A stretch of 64,000 nucleotides of DNA from JASMTM01 sp964441735. Its GTDB lineage: Bacteria > Thermotogota > Thermotogae > Petrotogales > Kosmotogaceae. The stretch lies in assembly GCA_964441735.1 (NCBI GenBank), contig CAYTVB010000002.1, positions 1-64,000 on the forward strand. The letters run 5' to 3'. Both the position numbers and the translations under genes were made by a program. Each line of letters starts with the position of its first letter. Position 1 is the first letter of the stretch. Shown one piece after another: positions 43,559 through 52,528 of the stretch. Under the pieces are notes generated by a model. It did not search any database, was not told the origin of the DNA, and worked only from the letters and a program-made list of their open reading frames with translations.

Positions 43559-46500
43559 TTGGCTTCACCTACAAAGATCCGTTCCAAAATATTCATAACC
43601 CTACTCCTGTTCACAGAATACACAAAAACTCTCGATTCATTTTCATTAACGATAGCTTTAAACCTTCTGAAAAGCCTTCTATCTATCTTGCCTTCTTTGA
43701 AATAAATATTCAATAACTGTGAATCTGAATCGTAATCGATAGTGCTTACTCCTTTATTATATGCCCCTATTCTGATTCTTGAAGCTCTAAGAAGTGATTT
43801 GGTTTGTTCGGGGAGTGAACCAAATCTATCTCTCAACTCATTCTCAATATTTTCAATATCATCCACGTTTTCAGCGGTTGCTATTCTCCTGTATATCTTA
43901 AGTCGCTCAATGGAATTGGCAATATAATCTTTCGGTATTACCATATGATAGGGTATATTACGTAATTCTGTATCAATAACCCTTTCTTCTTCTCTTTCCT
44001 TTTCCTCTTTACCTTTCATCTCAGCTACTGCTCTTTGTAACATTTCGTTATACATATACAGTCCAACTGTCGAGATATTTCCGTGTTGTTCATCACCTAG
44101 TAAAGCACCAAAGCCTCTTATCTCCATATCCTTCATTGATAATTTCATACCACTTCCGGCTCCTGTAAATTCATTAATTGCCTTTAAACGCTCACGTGCC
44201 TGCGGTGTCATACTTTTTTTGTCGTACATAAAGTAGGAGAATGCTCTTCTATCACTTCTTCCCACTCTGCCTCGTAGTTGATAAAGTTGTGCAAGACCAT
44301 ATCGATGAGAATCATCAACGATCAATGTGTTGGCATTAGGAATATCTACACCACTTTCAATTATCGTTGTGCAAAGTAATAGATCGATATCTCCTTTATA
44401 AAAAGCTTTCACATTACTTTCAAACAGTAACTTTTGCATCTTTCCGTGCGCTACCCCAATTTTAGCTTCAGGAACAAGTTCCTTCAGCATCCTTTCACGT
44501 TCATCAAGCTCTTCCACCCTGTTGTGCACATAAATAATCTGCCCGCCCCTATTTATTTCTCTAAGTACAGCTGTTCTTACCATCTTGCTCTTAAACTGGC
44601 CTACATAGGTTTCTACTTCTCGCCTTCCATAAGGTGGAGTTGAAACGACTGATAATTCTCGCAGACCAGATAATGCCATATACAAGGTTCTCGGAATGGG
44701 CGTTGCACTCATTGACTGAACATTAACTGACAATCTGAGTTTCTTAAAATATTCCTTTTGCATAACCCCAAACAATTGCTCTTCGTCAATAATAGCAAGG
44801 CCAAGATCAGCAAAAGACAGTTTTGGAGAAAGAAGGCTGTGAGTTCCGATCAGTATATCAATATCACCTTTTTTAACATTATCAATTATACGATCTTTCT
44901 CCCTTAAAGTTCTATAGCGATCAAGAATATCTACCTTGATGCCAAAGGGTTCCATGCGTTCTGTAAAAGTATCATAGTGCTGAGAAGCCAGAACTGTTGT
45001 CGGTACCAATACAGCAACCTGTTTACCTGAAATAACGGATCTAAAAGCAGCTCTTAATGCAATTTCTGTTTTACCAAAACCTGCATCCCCACTAATTAAT
45101 CTATCCATAGGCATTTCATTAGACAGATCTTCCAGTACATCATTTATTGCATTTATCTGATCTTCTGTTTCAACATGAGGAAAACTGTTCTCAAAAGCCT
45201 TTTCAAGTTCTGAATCGCCATTTAGTTGACAGCCCTTTGTTCTTTCTCTATTTGCATAAAGTGTCGCCAGTTCTTTTATTCTCTTTTTTAAATCCTTTTC
45301 CACTCTTTTTTTCTGTCTTGCCCAAACATTACCTCGTAAAGAATTTAGCTGGACCCCTTCTTCAGGTCCAACATATTTGTGAACTCTATCTACCCTTTCA
45401 ACGGGCACATAAATTTTCGTGTTGTTCTTATATTCGAGGGTTAAGTACTCTCTGGTTCCAAGAAGGTTGGTTATGCTTTTAACTCCCAAAAATCTACCGA
45501 TACCATATTCTCTATGAACAACATAGTCGTTGATATCAAGCTCTGTCCAATCAACAATGGGTACCCTTGGCAATTGTTCTTTTTCTTTTATTTTTTTCGT
45601 TTTTCCAGCCCTTACGGATTCTTCTTCTTTCTTATCCCATGTCATGTATTCTGGTTCTTTTGTTGAAACAATATGGTAGTCCTTTTGTGTAAGTAAGTTT
45701 TCTGGCGATACACCACTATATCGTTTGTAAATGACCAGGGCTGCTCTATTTTCCTGAAGGTATTCATGAATTTCCCTCTCCACTCTCTGGAATTCATCGA
45801 GGGCTTCATCGGGTTTTATCAAATACAAAAAGGGGTTTTCTAAATAATCAAGAAGAAAAGATTGTTTTTCGTAAAACACACCTGAAACAGTTTCAAATAA
45901 TTTTTGATCGTCGAGTTCATGGGAAAGTTTTGCAGTTGTCTTCTCTTCTATCCTTTGTACTCTATCCTTAAGTTTAGTCCTGTTGTCTCCGGTAAAAATA
46001 GCTTCAGATGAAGGAGTAATAATTGCTTCATTTATTGATTCTACACTTCTCTGATTCTGAGGGTTAAAAACCTTTATGCTTTCAATATTGTTATCAAAGA
46101 CATCCACCCTGAATGGATATTTATTGCCAGGTACATATATATCGAATATCTCTCCTTTGATAGAAAACATACCAGGCTCATTAACCGTAAATACCCTTTC
46201 ATATCCAATCTCAGAAAAACGTTCAGGCTTTAAGTCAACAGTACTCGATTTATTTAAAATAATGCTACTTTTCTCAAAAACGCTTCTTGGTACTGTTTTT
46301 CTCAACAAACCGTGAAGACTTGTATAAACAACCCTGGCTTTTTTCCTTACAATATTATTTAGTGTTCCCATTCTGTACTGTCTTATCCTTTCAGATATTC
46401 CAATTTCCTCAAAGGGAAAGACATCATGGGATGGAAAAACAAACTCATCATTGCCCAAACTTTTTGATTTGATAAAACGGTTGAGAGATCGTTCATCAGG

Positions 46501-46587
46501 AAATATAATTACACTAGTTTTCTCGAAATTATCTGAATGCTTGGCCACCCAGGCTGTTTCATCATTTGTTAATGTTAATTGCTTCAC
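43555..46587 (-). CDS. mfd: Transcription-repair coupling factor Mfd
   Basis: Mfd removes stalled RNA polymerase from DNA lesions and recruits UvrA. The N-terminal UvrB-like region is shortened: the protein has 1010 residues, against about 1150 in E. coli, which fits the reduced N-terminus known in Thermotogota. The RNA-polymerase-interacting domain follows (DINDYVVHREYGIGRFLG). The translocase has motif I GDAGFGKTE, motif II DEEQLFG, motif III SATPIPRT and motif VI QLRGRVGRSD. The usual Arg after DEEQ is Leu. A C-terminal TRCF domain is present. It is first in the operon with mnmE, divergent from the thi genes. Confidence 0.95.
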   Translation of the reverse strand: MKQLTLTNDETAWVAKHSDNFEKTSVIIFPDERSLNRFIKSKSLGNDEFVFPSHDVFPFEEIGISERIRQYRMGTLNNIVRKKARVVYTSLHGLLRKTVPRSVFEKSSIILNKSSTVDLKPERFSEIGYERVFTVNEPGMFSIKGEIFDIYVPGNKYPFRVDVFDNNIESIKVFNPQNQRSVESINEAIITPSSEAIFTGDNRTKLKDRVQRIEEKTTAKLSHELDDQKLFETVSGVFYEKQSFLLDYLENPFLYLIKPDEALDEFQRVEREIHEYLQENRAALVIYKRYSGVSPENLLTQKDYHIVSTKEPEYMTWDKKEEESVRAGKTKKIKEKEQLPRVPIVDWTELDINDYVVHREYGIGRFLGVKSITNLLGTREYLTLEYKNNTKIYVPVERVDRVHKYVGPEEGVQLNSLRGNVWARQKKRVEKDLKKRIKELATLYANRERTKGCQLNGDSELEKAFENSFPHVETEDQINAINDVLEDLSNEMPMDRLISGDAGFGKTEIALRAAFRSVISGKQVAVLVPTTVLASQHYDTFTERMEPFGIKVDILDRYRTLREKDRIIDNVKKGDIDILIGTHSLLSPKLSFADLGLAIIDEEQLFGVMQKEYFKKLRLSVNVQSMSATPIPRTLYMALSGLRELSVVSTPPYGRREVETYVGQFKSKMVRTAVLREINRGGQIIYVHNRVEELDERERMLKELVPEAKIGVAHGKMQKLLFESNVKAFYKGDIDLLLCTTIIESGVDIPNANTLIVDDSHRYGLAQLYQLRGRVGRSDRRAFSYFMYDKKSMTPQARERLKAINEFTGAGSGMKLSMKDMEIRGFGALLGDEQHGNISTVGLYMYNEMLQRAVAEMKGKEEKEREEERVIDTELRNIPYHMVIPKDYIANSIERLKIYRRIATAENVDDIENIENELRDRFGSLPEQTKSLLRASRIRIGAYNKGVSTIDYDSDSQLLNIYFKEGKIDRRLFRRFKAIVNENESRVFVYSVNRSRVMNILERIFVGEAK

Positions 46588-46632
46588 AAAAAATCAGTAC
46601 TCCCTCTAATATTTACTATTTGAATTTTATCA

Positions 46633-46662
46633 TTGTTTGAATATCTTTTCCTGTGCTATAAT
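46633..46662 (+). promoter_or_regulatory. Promoter of the TPP-riboswitch-thiBP transcript
   Basis: TTGTTT at 46633-46638 is separated by 18 bases from a perfect TATAAT at 46657-46662. The -10 box is extended by TGC just before it. Transcription would start near 46669, exactly where the riboswitch aptamer begins. Confidence 0.75.
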
Positions 46663-46668
46663 ATAAAT

Positions 46669-46752
46669 ACCAGGGGAGCTTTAGAAGGCTGAGAGTGCGT
46701 GCGGCGCAGACCCTAAGAACCTGATTCGGGTAATACCGACGAAGGAAGGTTT
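46669..46752 (+). ncRNA. TPP riboswitch (THI element)
   Basis: This RNA aptamer binds thiamine pyrophosphate. The conserved blocks appear in order: CAGGGGAGC, GGCTGAGAG, GACCCT, AACCTGAT, GGGTAATACC and CGAAGGAAG. It is followed at once by a terminator hairpin and then by thiB, so it should stop transcription of thiamine uptake genes when TPP is plentiful. Confidence 0.95.
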
Positions 46753-46757
46753 GAGTG

Positions 46758-46784
46758 ATGCCGTTCTTCTGGACGGCATTTTTT
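46758..46784 (+). terminator. Riboswitch expression-platform terminator
   Basis: The arms ATGCCGT (46758-46764) and ACGGCAT (46773-46779) form a hairpin followed by a run of T. It sits six bases after the aptamer, so a TPP-controlled transcription terminator is the simplest reading. Next comes the ribosome binding site GGGAGGTG at 46788-46795. Confidence 0.85.
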
Positions 46785-46800
46785 GTTGGGAGGTGATATT

Positions 46801-47781
46801 ACGAAATTAAAAGTGGTTTTAATAGTAGTTTTAGCGGTGATTGCAACAATGTCAATAGCAAATGAAAAATTAGTGGTTTACACCTATGATAGTTTATTAC
46901 CCTTAGCCAATGAAGCATTCCAGTCTTTTGAAGAAAAAGAGGGAATTGAAATTGAGCTTCATGCCATTGGCGATGCTGGCACAATGCTATCAAGGATCAT
47001 ATCACAAAAGGGAGAACTCGATGTTGATGTGGTAATAGGAATTGACAATATCCTTGCTCAAAGAGCGTTTGAAGAAGATCTTTTTTTAGGTTATTTGCCT
47101 GAAAATGCTGAAAGAATTACTGATACTTCGTTGATTTTCGACCCTTTCTGGAGATTAATTCCATATGACTACGGAGCAATAGCATTAATTTATGATCCTA
47201 AAGCCCTTGATGATATTTCCATAAAAACCTTTGATGACCTTACCGGAAAAGAATTGAATCGTTCCATTATCATTCAAGATCCAAGAACGTCAAGTACTGG
47301 CCTGGCATTTCTCGTCTGGACCTATCTTCTACATGAAGATGATTTTGGCTCCTTCTGGAAAGAATTTAACGATTCTATACTTACTGTCACCCTGGGCTGG
47401 GGTGATGCCTTTGAAAAATTTGAAGCCCGAGAAGCACCTATGATGGTAAGCTATGCTACAGACAAAGCCTATTCCATGTACAACTACAACGAAGCAAGAT
47501 ATGAAGTTTTAATACCAGATGGAAAGGGTTACGTTCAAATCGAAGGGGCAGGAATAATAAAATGGAGTAATCGTAAGGATAAAGCAAAAAAATTCATAGA
47601 ATTCATGTTATCAGATGATTTTCAGAAACACATTCCTCTTACCCAGTGGATGTTCCCTGTTACCGATGTGAAATTGCCCGATGTATTTGATTACGCAGTT
47701 AAACCAGATGAAATTTTAAAAGCGCCGACTAATCTTAATATCGAACAGTTAATCAATGAATGGGAAAAAGCGATTTATTAA
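46801..47781 (+). CDS. thiB: Thiamine ABC transporter, substrate-binding protein
   Basis: This exported protein captures thiamine or a phosphorylated form for import. A signal peptide is visible (KLKVVLIVVLAVIATMSIA). The mature part begins with LVVYTYDS and contains VDVVIGIDN and IQDPRTSSTGL, typical of the ThiB family. The length is 326 residues from ACG at 46801. GGGAGGTG ends five bases before this ACG, where an ATG would be expected. No ATG is available; TTG at 46783 lies in the terminator and GTG at 46813 is too distant from the ribosome binding site. The gene overlaps thiP by 26 bases, and both follow the TPP riboswitch. Confidence 0.88.
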   Translation, partial: TKLKVVLIVVLAVIATMSIANEKLVVYTYDSLLPLANEAFQSFEEKEGIEIELHAIGDAGTMLSRIISQKGELDVDVVIGIDNILAQRAFEEDLFLGYLPENAERITDTSLIFDPFWRLIPYDYGAIALIYDPKALDDISIKTFDDLTGKELNRSIIIQDPRTSSTGLAFLVWTYLLHEDDFGSFWKEFNDSILTVTLGWGDAFEKFEAREAPMMVSYATDKAYSMYNYNEARYEVLIPDGKGYVQIEGAGIIKWSNRKDKAKKFIEFMLSDDFQKHIPLTQWMFPVTDVKLPDVFDYAVKPDEILKAPTNLNIEQLINEWEKAIY

Positions 47782-49372
47782 CCGGGCCATTGCATTTGCT
47801 TTTGCAGGGCTTTTCATTGTCATTCTAATTGTTTTTCCACTTGCAAAGGCTTTTGGATCGTTTTCTGGCGATGAACTTGTAAGTGCTCTTAGTAAACCTT
47901 CCATCGTAAAAATTCTTAGATTTACGTTAATACAATCATTGCTTAGTACAACCCTGGCCTTTTTGTTTGGTCTGCCCGCTGCCTATTTTTTTGCCAGAAG
48001 CAAAGGGATTCTTTCTCGAATGCTAAATTATATTACCTTCATACCTTTTTTCTTACCAAGTATCTCTATGGTAGTTGGTTTTCTCGTATTATATGGAAAA
48101 CAGGGAATAATAAACAACATAGCACGCATATTTGGTTTTTCTGAAATTAGCATACTTTATTCATTTGGGGCAATTATTCTGGGGCATGTTTTTTACAATT
48201 CACCCATAGTGGTAAGAGTTGTTGGAGATGCTTTAAGGAATGTACCCAGGGAATTTATTGAAGCCACAAAGATCGACGGAGCATCCAGGATTAAATCTTT
48301 TATTAGTCTTGAATTACCTTTGGTAATGCCATCCATAGTAACTTCTCTCATTTTAATTTTCTCCTATTGTTTTACTTCCTTTGCTGTCGTTCTTATTCTT
48401 GGAGGATCTCAATTTGCCACACTTGAAGTGGCAATATACATGTATTTTAGATTGCTTGCGCGTCCAAATATTGCACTGGCATTGGCTATAGTCCAATTTT
48501 TATTTATCTTTGTTTTCGGATTGGTTCTTTTCTTTTTGGAAAAAAGAACTAAATACAGCACCGGTGAAACCTATTTTTCTCATTCAGCTACTCTTGCTAC
48601 ATATTCTACTCTTTATCTTTTATTTGAAGCCCTTCCTCTATTCGCAGCAATTGCCGGATCTGTTTATAACTTTGCCACACATAGTTTCACCTTCGACCGC
48701 ATTAAACAAGTGTTCAGTTTTTCACGCTGGGAAATGCTTAACACTTCACCAATAAATGCATTCGCGAGATCCATTGCAATTTCAGTCTTAACTGCTTTTA
48801 TTGGTGTGATATTATTTTTCATCATAACGTGGAAGCTTCGTGATGATATATATTCAAACCTTATTACAAGGTTACTTTCATTGATAAGTATTTCAATAAC
48901 ACCGGCAATACTTGCCTTGAGTTACAGCATAATATATGGAACAATCCCCGTTGTTATTAAACTCATTTTTGCATATCTGGTAGTTTCATTTCCGGTAGCA
49001 GTTGGATTGTTGTATTCGAGAATAAGCTCATTTGATAAAACCCCGCTTGAAGCTTCAATGATTGATGGAGCTAACCACATACAACGTTTCTGGTACATAA
49101 TATTGCCCATGATGAAACAGGCATTTTTATCTACATTCGCAATTATTTTTGCCATTTCCATGGGTGAATTTGCAGCATCCTTAATCATTGGTGGTGAAAA
49201 ATTTCCAACAGCTACCGTTGCTATTTACAGACTAATTTCAGCGCGTTACGTGCCCGAAGCAAGGTTTCTAAGCGCACTTTTAATTATAACTGTATTTGCT
49301 TTTATTGGCTTAACAACAAAGATCTTCGTTTACCCTTCTAAAGTGAATGGTAATAATCGCAACAATATCTAA
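47756..49372 (+). CDS. thiP: Thiamine ABC transporter permease (fused double permease)
   Basis: ThiP forms the membrane channel. The 538 residues contain two permease halves, each with about six membrane helices and an EAA loop: EATKIDGASRIKSF in the first and EASMIDGANHIQRF in the second. This fused form is typical of ThiP and iron permeases; the riboswitch settles thiamine as substrate. The start ATG at 47756 lies inside the end of thiB. No ATP-binding thiQ follows; the next gene is nth on the other strand and overlaps thiP by 35 bases. The ATPase must be encoded elsewhere or shared. Confidence 0.9.
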   Translation: MNGKKRFINRAIAFAFAGLFIVILIVFPLAKAFGSFSGDELVSALSKPSIVKILRFTLIQSLLSTTLAFLFGLPAAYFFARSKGILSRMLNYITFIPFFLPSISMVVGFLVLYGKQGIINNIARIFGFSEISILYSFGAIILGHVFYNSPIVVRVVGDALRNVPREFIEATKIDGASRIKSFISLELPLVMPSIVTSLILIFSYCFTSFAVVLILGGSQFATLEVAIYMYFRLLARPNIALALAIVQFLFIFVFGLVLFFLEKRTKYSTGETYFSHSATLATYSTLYLLFEALPLFAAIAGSVYNFATHSFTFDRIKQVFSFSRWEMLNTSPINAFARSIAISVLTAFIGVILFFIITWKLRDDIYSNLITRLLSLISISITPAILALSYSIIYGTIPVVIKLIFAYLVVSFPVAVGLLYSRISSFDKTPLEASMIDGANHIQRFWYIILPMMKQAFLSTFAIIFAISMGEFAASLIIGGEKFPTATVAIYRLISARYVPEARFLSALLIITVFAFIGLTTKIFVYPSKVNGNNRNNI

Positions 49373-49964
49373 CGAAACATTGTTCACACAGTGGTTTTTG
49401 AGGTTTACAAATATTCTTCCCAAACTCCACCAGCGAACCATTCAGTGGGCCCCAGAGCTCTTCAGGAATTATTTCTACAAGTTTCTTTTCAGTATCGTCA
49501 GGTTTTTTTGTATGCACCCAGCCTATTCTATTTGATATTCGATGTACATGTGTATCCACTGCCATTGCTGGAATTCCAAAACCTACAAAAAGGACAATAT
49601 TTGCTGTTTTCCTTCCAACGCCTGGCAATAAAACAAGATCTTGGACGTTACTTGGTACTTTATCGTTGAATTCATGATGAATAGTTTTGGCTATTTCAAC
49701 GATGCGAGCAGATTTTTGTCGATACATGCCTGACGCTTTTATCAATTCATGGAGGTCTTTGGGTTTCGCTTTAGATAGCTCTTTTGCATTTTTATATACA
49801 CTGAATAACCTATTTGATGCCACTTCAGTATTCTCGTCTCTTGTTCGCTGACTTAAAATAGTGCTTATTAGAACCCTGAATGGATCGGTACTATTCCTAT
49901 ACCTTGGAAAAGAATCTACTATTTTTCTGGCAATACTTTCGGGATTACAATCAACAGAACTCAT
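49338..49964 (-). CDS. nth: Endonuclease III
   Basis: Nth removes oxidised pyrimidines from DNA by base excision and cleaves the backbone. The helix-hairpin-helix is LPGVGRKTANIVL, with the catalytic Lys inside it, and the catalytic Asp lies in VDTHVHRISNR. The C-terminal [4Fe-4S] loop has the spacing Cys-x6-Cys-x2-Cys-x5-Cys. The length is 208 residues. It overlaps the upstream aminopeptidase by four bases, and its last 35 bases are antisense to the end of thiP. Confidence 0.95.
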   Translation of the reverse strand: MSSVDCNPESIARKIVDSFPRYRNSTDPFRVLISTILSQRTRDENTEVASNRLFSVYKNAKELSKAKPKDLHELIKASGMYRQKSARIVEIAKTIHHEFNDKVPSNVQDLVLLPGVGRKTANIVLFVGFGIPAMAVDTHVHRISNRIGWVHTKKPDDTEKKLVEIIPEELWGPLNGSLVEFGKNICKPQKPLCEQCFVRYCCDYYHSL

Positions 49965-51367
49965 TGTTCAAGAAAAACCTTGTATGCTCTATAGGTTTCA
50001 AAAACATCTACTTTTGATGAAATCTCAAAAGGAGAGTGCATACCCAGCAGAGGTGTCCCTGCATCGAGTACATTCATTCCTCTTTCTGCAAAGAATTTGG
50101 CTACTGTTCCTCCACCACCTTGATCAACTTCACCGAGTAACGAAGTTTGCCAGTTAATATTGTTCTTATTAAGAAGGTTTCTTACTGAACCAATCATTTC
50201 TGCACTTGCATCATTGGTTCCTGCCTTTCCTTTATAACCTGTATATTTGACCAAAACAATACCATGCCCCAATCGTGAAGCATTTGTTAGATCGTGTACC
50301 TTTTCATGCATGGGATTAACTGCAGCACAAACATCTCCAGATAACATCTTAGAATTGTCCAGTGCATTAAGTGTATCTTCATAAGGCTGACTACTGCCTT
50401 TTAACTGAGCGAGTTTTGATATTGCATTAACCCAGAAGTAACTCTTAGCTCCTGTTGTGCCTGTACTGCCAATCTCTTCTTTGTCAAGCAAAAGCACACC
50501 AATATTTGCGTCTTCTTTTTCAGATTCAGTAAGGGCTCTAATTGCTGTATAGGAACATACTCGGTCATCCTGACCGTAAGCTCCTATCATTGAACGATCA
50601 AAACCAACTTCTCTTGGTTTATGTATGGGGACAAGCTGGAGTTCTGCGCTAATAAAATCTTCTTCAGTTATCCCGTATTTTTCATTCAACATCTTCAGAA
50701 TATTCAACTTAACAAGGTCTTTTGCACTTTTTTCGTCTGATTTTATCGGTATAGTTGCACAAAGGGCATTCAAATCCTTACCTTTAAAAACTTCACTTAC
50801 ACTACCCTTTCTGTCATCAAGGTGTGGTAAGAGATCACTTATAGTGAATACCGGATCATCTTCCTTTTCTCCAATTGACACCTCAATGATCTTTCCATTT
50901 TTATCATAAATGACTCCAATCAACGCAAGTGGCACATTAAGCCAGTGGTATTTTTTTACTCCACCGTAATAATGGGTTTTCAACAAAAGATAACCACTTT
51001 TTTCCTGAAGAGGTAATGGTTTTAAATCAAGTCTTGGAGAATCAATATGCGCAGCCAGAAGATTCAAACCATTTTCCAATTTTGAGTTCAGTCTAAAGGC
51101 AACCAGTGCTTTTGATGATTTTACAAAATAAACACCTTCAGATGTTTCTAACTGCTCTTTAGAATCAATTTCATTCAGAGAAACGTAGTCCTTTGATTTT
51201 AAATAATTTTCAAAATAGACAACCGAGCTTCTTTCAGTTTTTGCCCCTTGAAGGAAATCCATATAATCCTGTGAGAATACTTCCACCTTTTCCTTTTCAA
51301 CGTTGAACCATGCATTTTCAGATGAATGAATAAGTTGTTTTCTTAAATCTTTTAAATTATCCTTCAA
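49961..51367 (-). CDS. M18 family aminopeptidase (aminopeptidase I type)
   Basis: This cytoplasmic zinc peptidase removes N-terminal residues, often acidic or neutral ones, and recycles peptides. Metal-site motifs are AAHIDSPRLDLKP, the Asp in YGQDDRVCSYTA, DKEEIGSTG and the final MHSPFEISS. The 468 residues are standard for M18. The start at 51367 has an AAGGAGGTG site upstream. It overlaps nth (ATGA) and is divergent from the sigma factor gene. In a peptide-fermenting organism it would supply amino acids to the pathway at 33892-41443. Confidence 0.92.
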   Translation of the reverse strand: MKDNLKDLRKQLIHSSENAWFNVEKEKVEVFSQDYMDFLQGAKTERSSVVYFENYLKSKDYVSLNEIDSKEQLETSEGVYFVKSSKALVAFRLNSKLENGLNLLAAHIDSPRLDLKPLPLQEKSGYLLLKTHYYGGVKKYHWLNVPLALIGVIYDKNGKIIEVSIGEKEDDPVFTISDLLPHLDDRKGSVSEVFKGKDLNALCATIPIKSDEKSAKDLVKLNILKMLNEKYGITEEDFISAELQLVPIHKPREVGFDRSMIGAYGQDDRVCSYTAIRALTESEKEDANIGVLLLDKEEIGSTGTTGAKSYFWVNAISKLAQLKGSSQPYEDTLNALDNSKMLSGDVCAAVNPMHEKVHDLTNASRLGHGIVLVKYTGYKGKAGTNDASAEMIGSVRNLLNKNNINWQTSLLGEVDQGGGGTVAKFFAERGMNVLDAGTPLLGMHSPFEISSKVDVFETYRAYKVFLEQ

Positions 51368-51512
51368 AACTACACCTCCTTATTTTTTATAATTTTACCA
51401 CCTTAACAAATTGGTGTCTTAAACGAATTAATTATTCTACATTTGTTTATAATGTATAATTGTAAAGAAAAAAATAAATTGAATAATATTAATCTATTTA
51501 AAGGTGATTCCT
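51368..51512. promoter_or_regulatory. Divergent intergenic region between aminopeptidase and sigma factor genes
   Basis: The region is very AT-rich. A TATAAT preceded directly by TG lies at 51455-51460 on the plus strand, suggesting a promoter for the sigma factor operon, although no strong -35 accompanies it. AAAGGTGAT at 51500-51508 is the ribosome binding site that selects a TTG start at 51513. Confidence 0.45.
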
Positions 51513-52076
51513 TTGAACGAAAAGAAGTTAATAGAAGGTCTAAAGAAGAAAAAGATATGGGCATATGAAGTCCTTTATGATGAATATGCTCCAAAACTGG
51601 GTAGTGTTATTAAATCGTATTTAAAGACTGACGATGTGGAAGATGTTTTGCAGGAGACATTCATCAAAGTTTTTAAAAGCATAAAAAGATTTCGAGGAGA
51701 TTCTAAATTATCTACCTGGTTATATAGAATAACGGTGAATGTTTGCAAAGATATAATAGCAAAAAGAAAAAAGAGAAAGCAATTTTTAACCGATTTTCAG
51801 GACCGCGAAGAGAACTACAACCTTAATCCAAAATCAAGCACCAATGTCTTTAAAGAAGTTATGGATGAACTAAGTTATGAAGAGTTGTTGAAAATTGTAA
51901 ATCAACTTTCAGAAGAAGATAGGTTATTGATAAAATTAAGAGATGTTGAAGGGCTTGCATACGCTGAAATAGCTGATATTATTGATAAACCGGTTGGTAC
52001 AGTAAAAAGCAAACTTCATTACGCCCGCAAGCGTCTAAGAGATATGCTGGAGGAGGTAGATTATCATGTTCGATAA
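51513..52076 (+). CDS. ECF-type RNA polymerase sigma factor (sigma-70, RpoE-like)
   Basis: This alternative sigma factor probably directs an envelope-stress or surface regulon. Region 2 is seen in LYDEYAPKLGSVIK, then DDVEDVLQETFIKVFKSI and RGDSKLSTWLYRI. Region 4 is LRDVEGLAYAEIADI followed by VGTVKSKLHYARKRLR. From TTG at 51513 it has 187 residues. The frame extends three codons upstream to a GTG, but that codon lies within the ribosome binding site. The next two genes encode a membrane-anchored protein and an RseB-like protein, which makes an extracytoplasmic-function module likely. Confidence 0.9.
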   Translation: MNEKKLIEGLKKKKIWAYEVLYDEYAPKLGSVIKSYLKTDDVEDVLQETFIKVFKSIKRFRGDSKLSTWLYRITVNVCKDIIAKRKKRKQFLTDFQDREENYNLNPKSSTNVFKEVMDELSYEELLKIVNQLSEEDRLLIKLRDVEGLAYAEIADIIDKPVGTVKSKLHYARKRLRDMLEEVDYHVR

Positions 52077-52515
52077 CGAAAGCTTTGACAGATTACTAAA
52101 TGACAAAAATAAACCTCAAAATATTGATCAACAAGAAAAGGAAGAATTTAAGAAATATCTTAAATTCATTGAGGCATACAAGCATAGAACATCTTATAAT
52201 CCCGGGGAAAACACGAAGAATAAGGTTTTAAACCGTATCAAGAAGAAAAAATTTATCCCCTATAGAATTGTAGTGGCGGCTGCTGCATGCTTTTTAGTAC
52301 TTTTTACAGGTGTTAACTTCATGTCATCCAATACGATAATAATCGCAAGTAAAAATGCAAGTGAACCAAACAATACAATTGAAAGAAATGCGAACTTATC
52401 AAATGTATCTACCTTTGAAGATATCGACGAAGAACTTGTAAGACGTTCTGCGGGATTTTTTAACGAAAGTAATAATACAGAGTCAGATTATATGGTACTT
52501 GGAACAGGTTTTTAA
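52066..52515 (+). CDS. Probable membrane-anchored anti-sigma factor
   Basis: I infer an anti-sigma role from position and topology. The 149 residues have a charged cytoplasmic N-terminus of ~65 residues, one membrane helix at about 66-86 (YRIVVAAAACFLVLF) and an external tail of ~60 residues rich in Asn and Ser. The zinc motif His-x3-Cys-x2-Cys of ZAS anti-sigma factors is absent. The gene overlaps the sigma gene by 11 bases and has GGAGGTAG before its ATG. No direct sequence match to a named family is claimed. Confidence 0.72.
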   Translation: MFDNESFDRLLNDKNKPQNIDQQEKEEFKKYLKFIEAYKHRTSYNPGENTKNKVLNRIKKKKFIPYRIVVAAAACFLVLFTGVNFMSSNTIIIASKNASEPNNTIERNANLSNVSTFEDIDEELVRRSAGFFNESNNTESDYMVLGTGF

Positions 52516-52528
52516 TGAGGTATAACTT

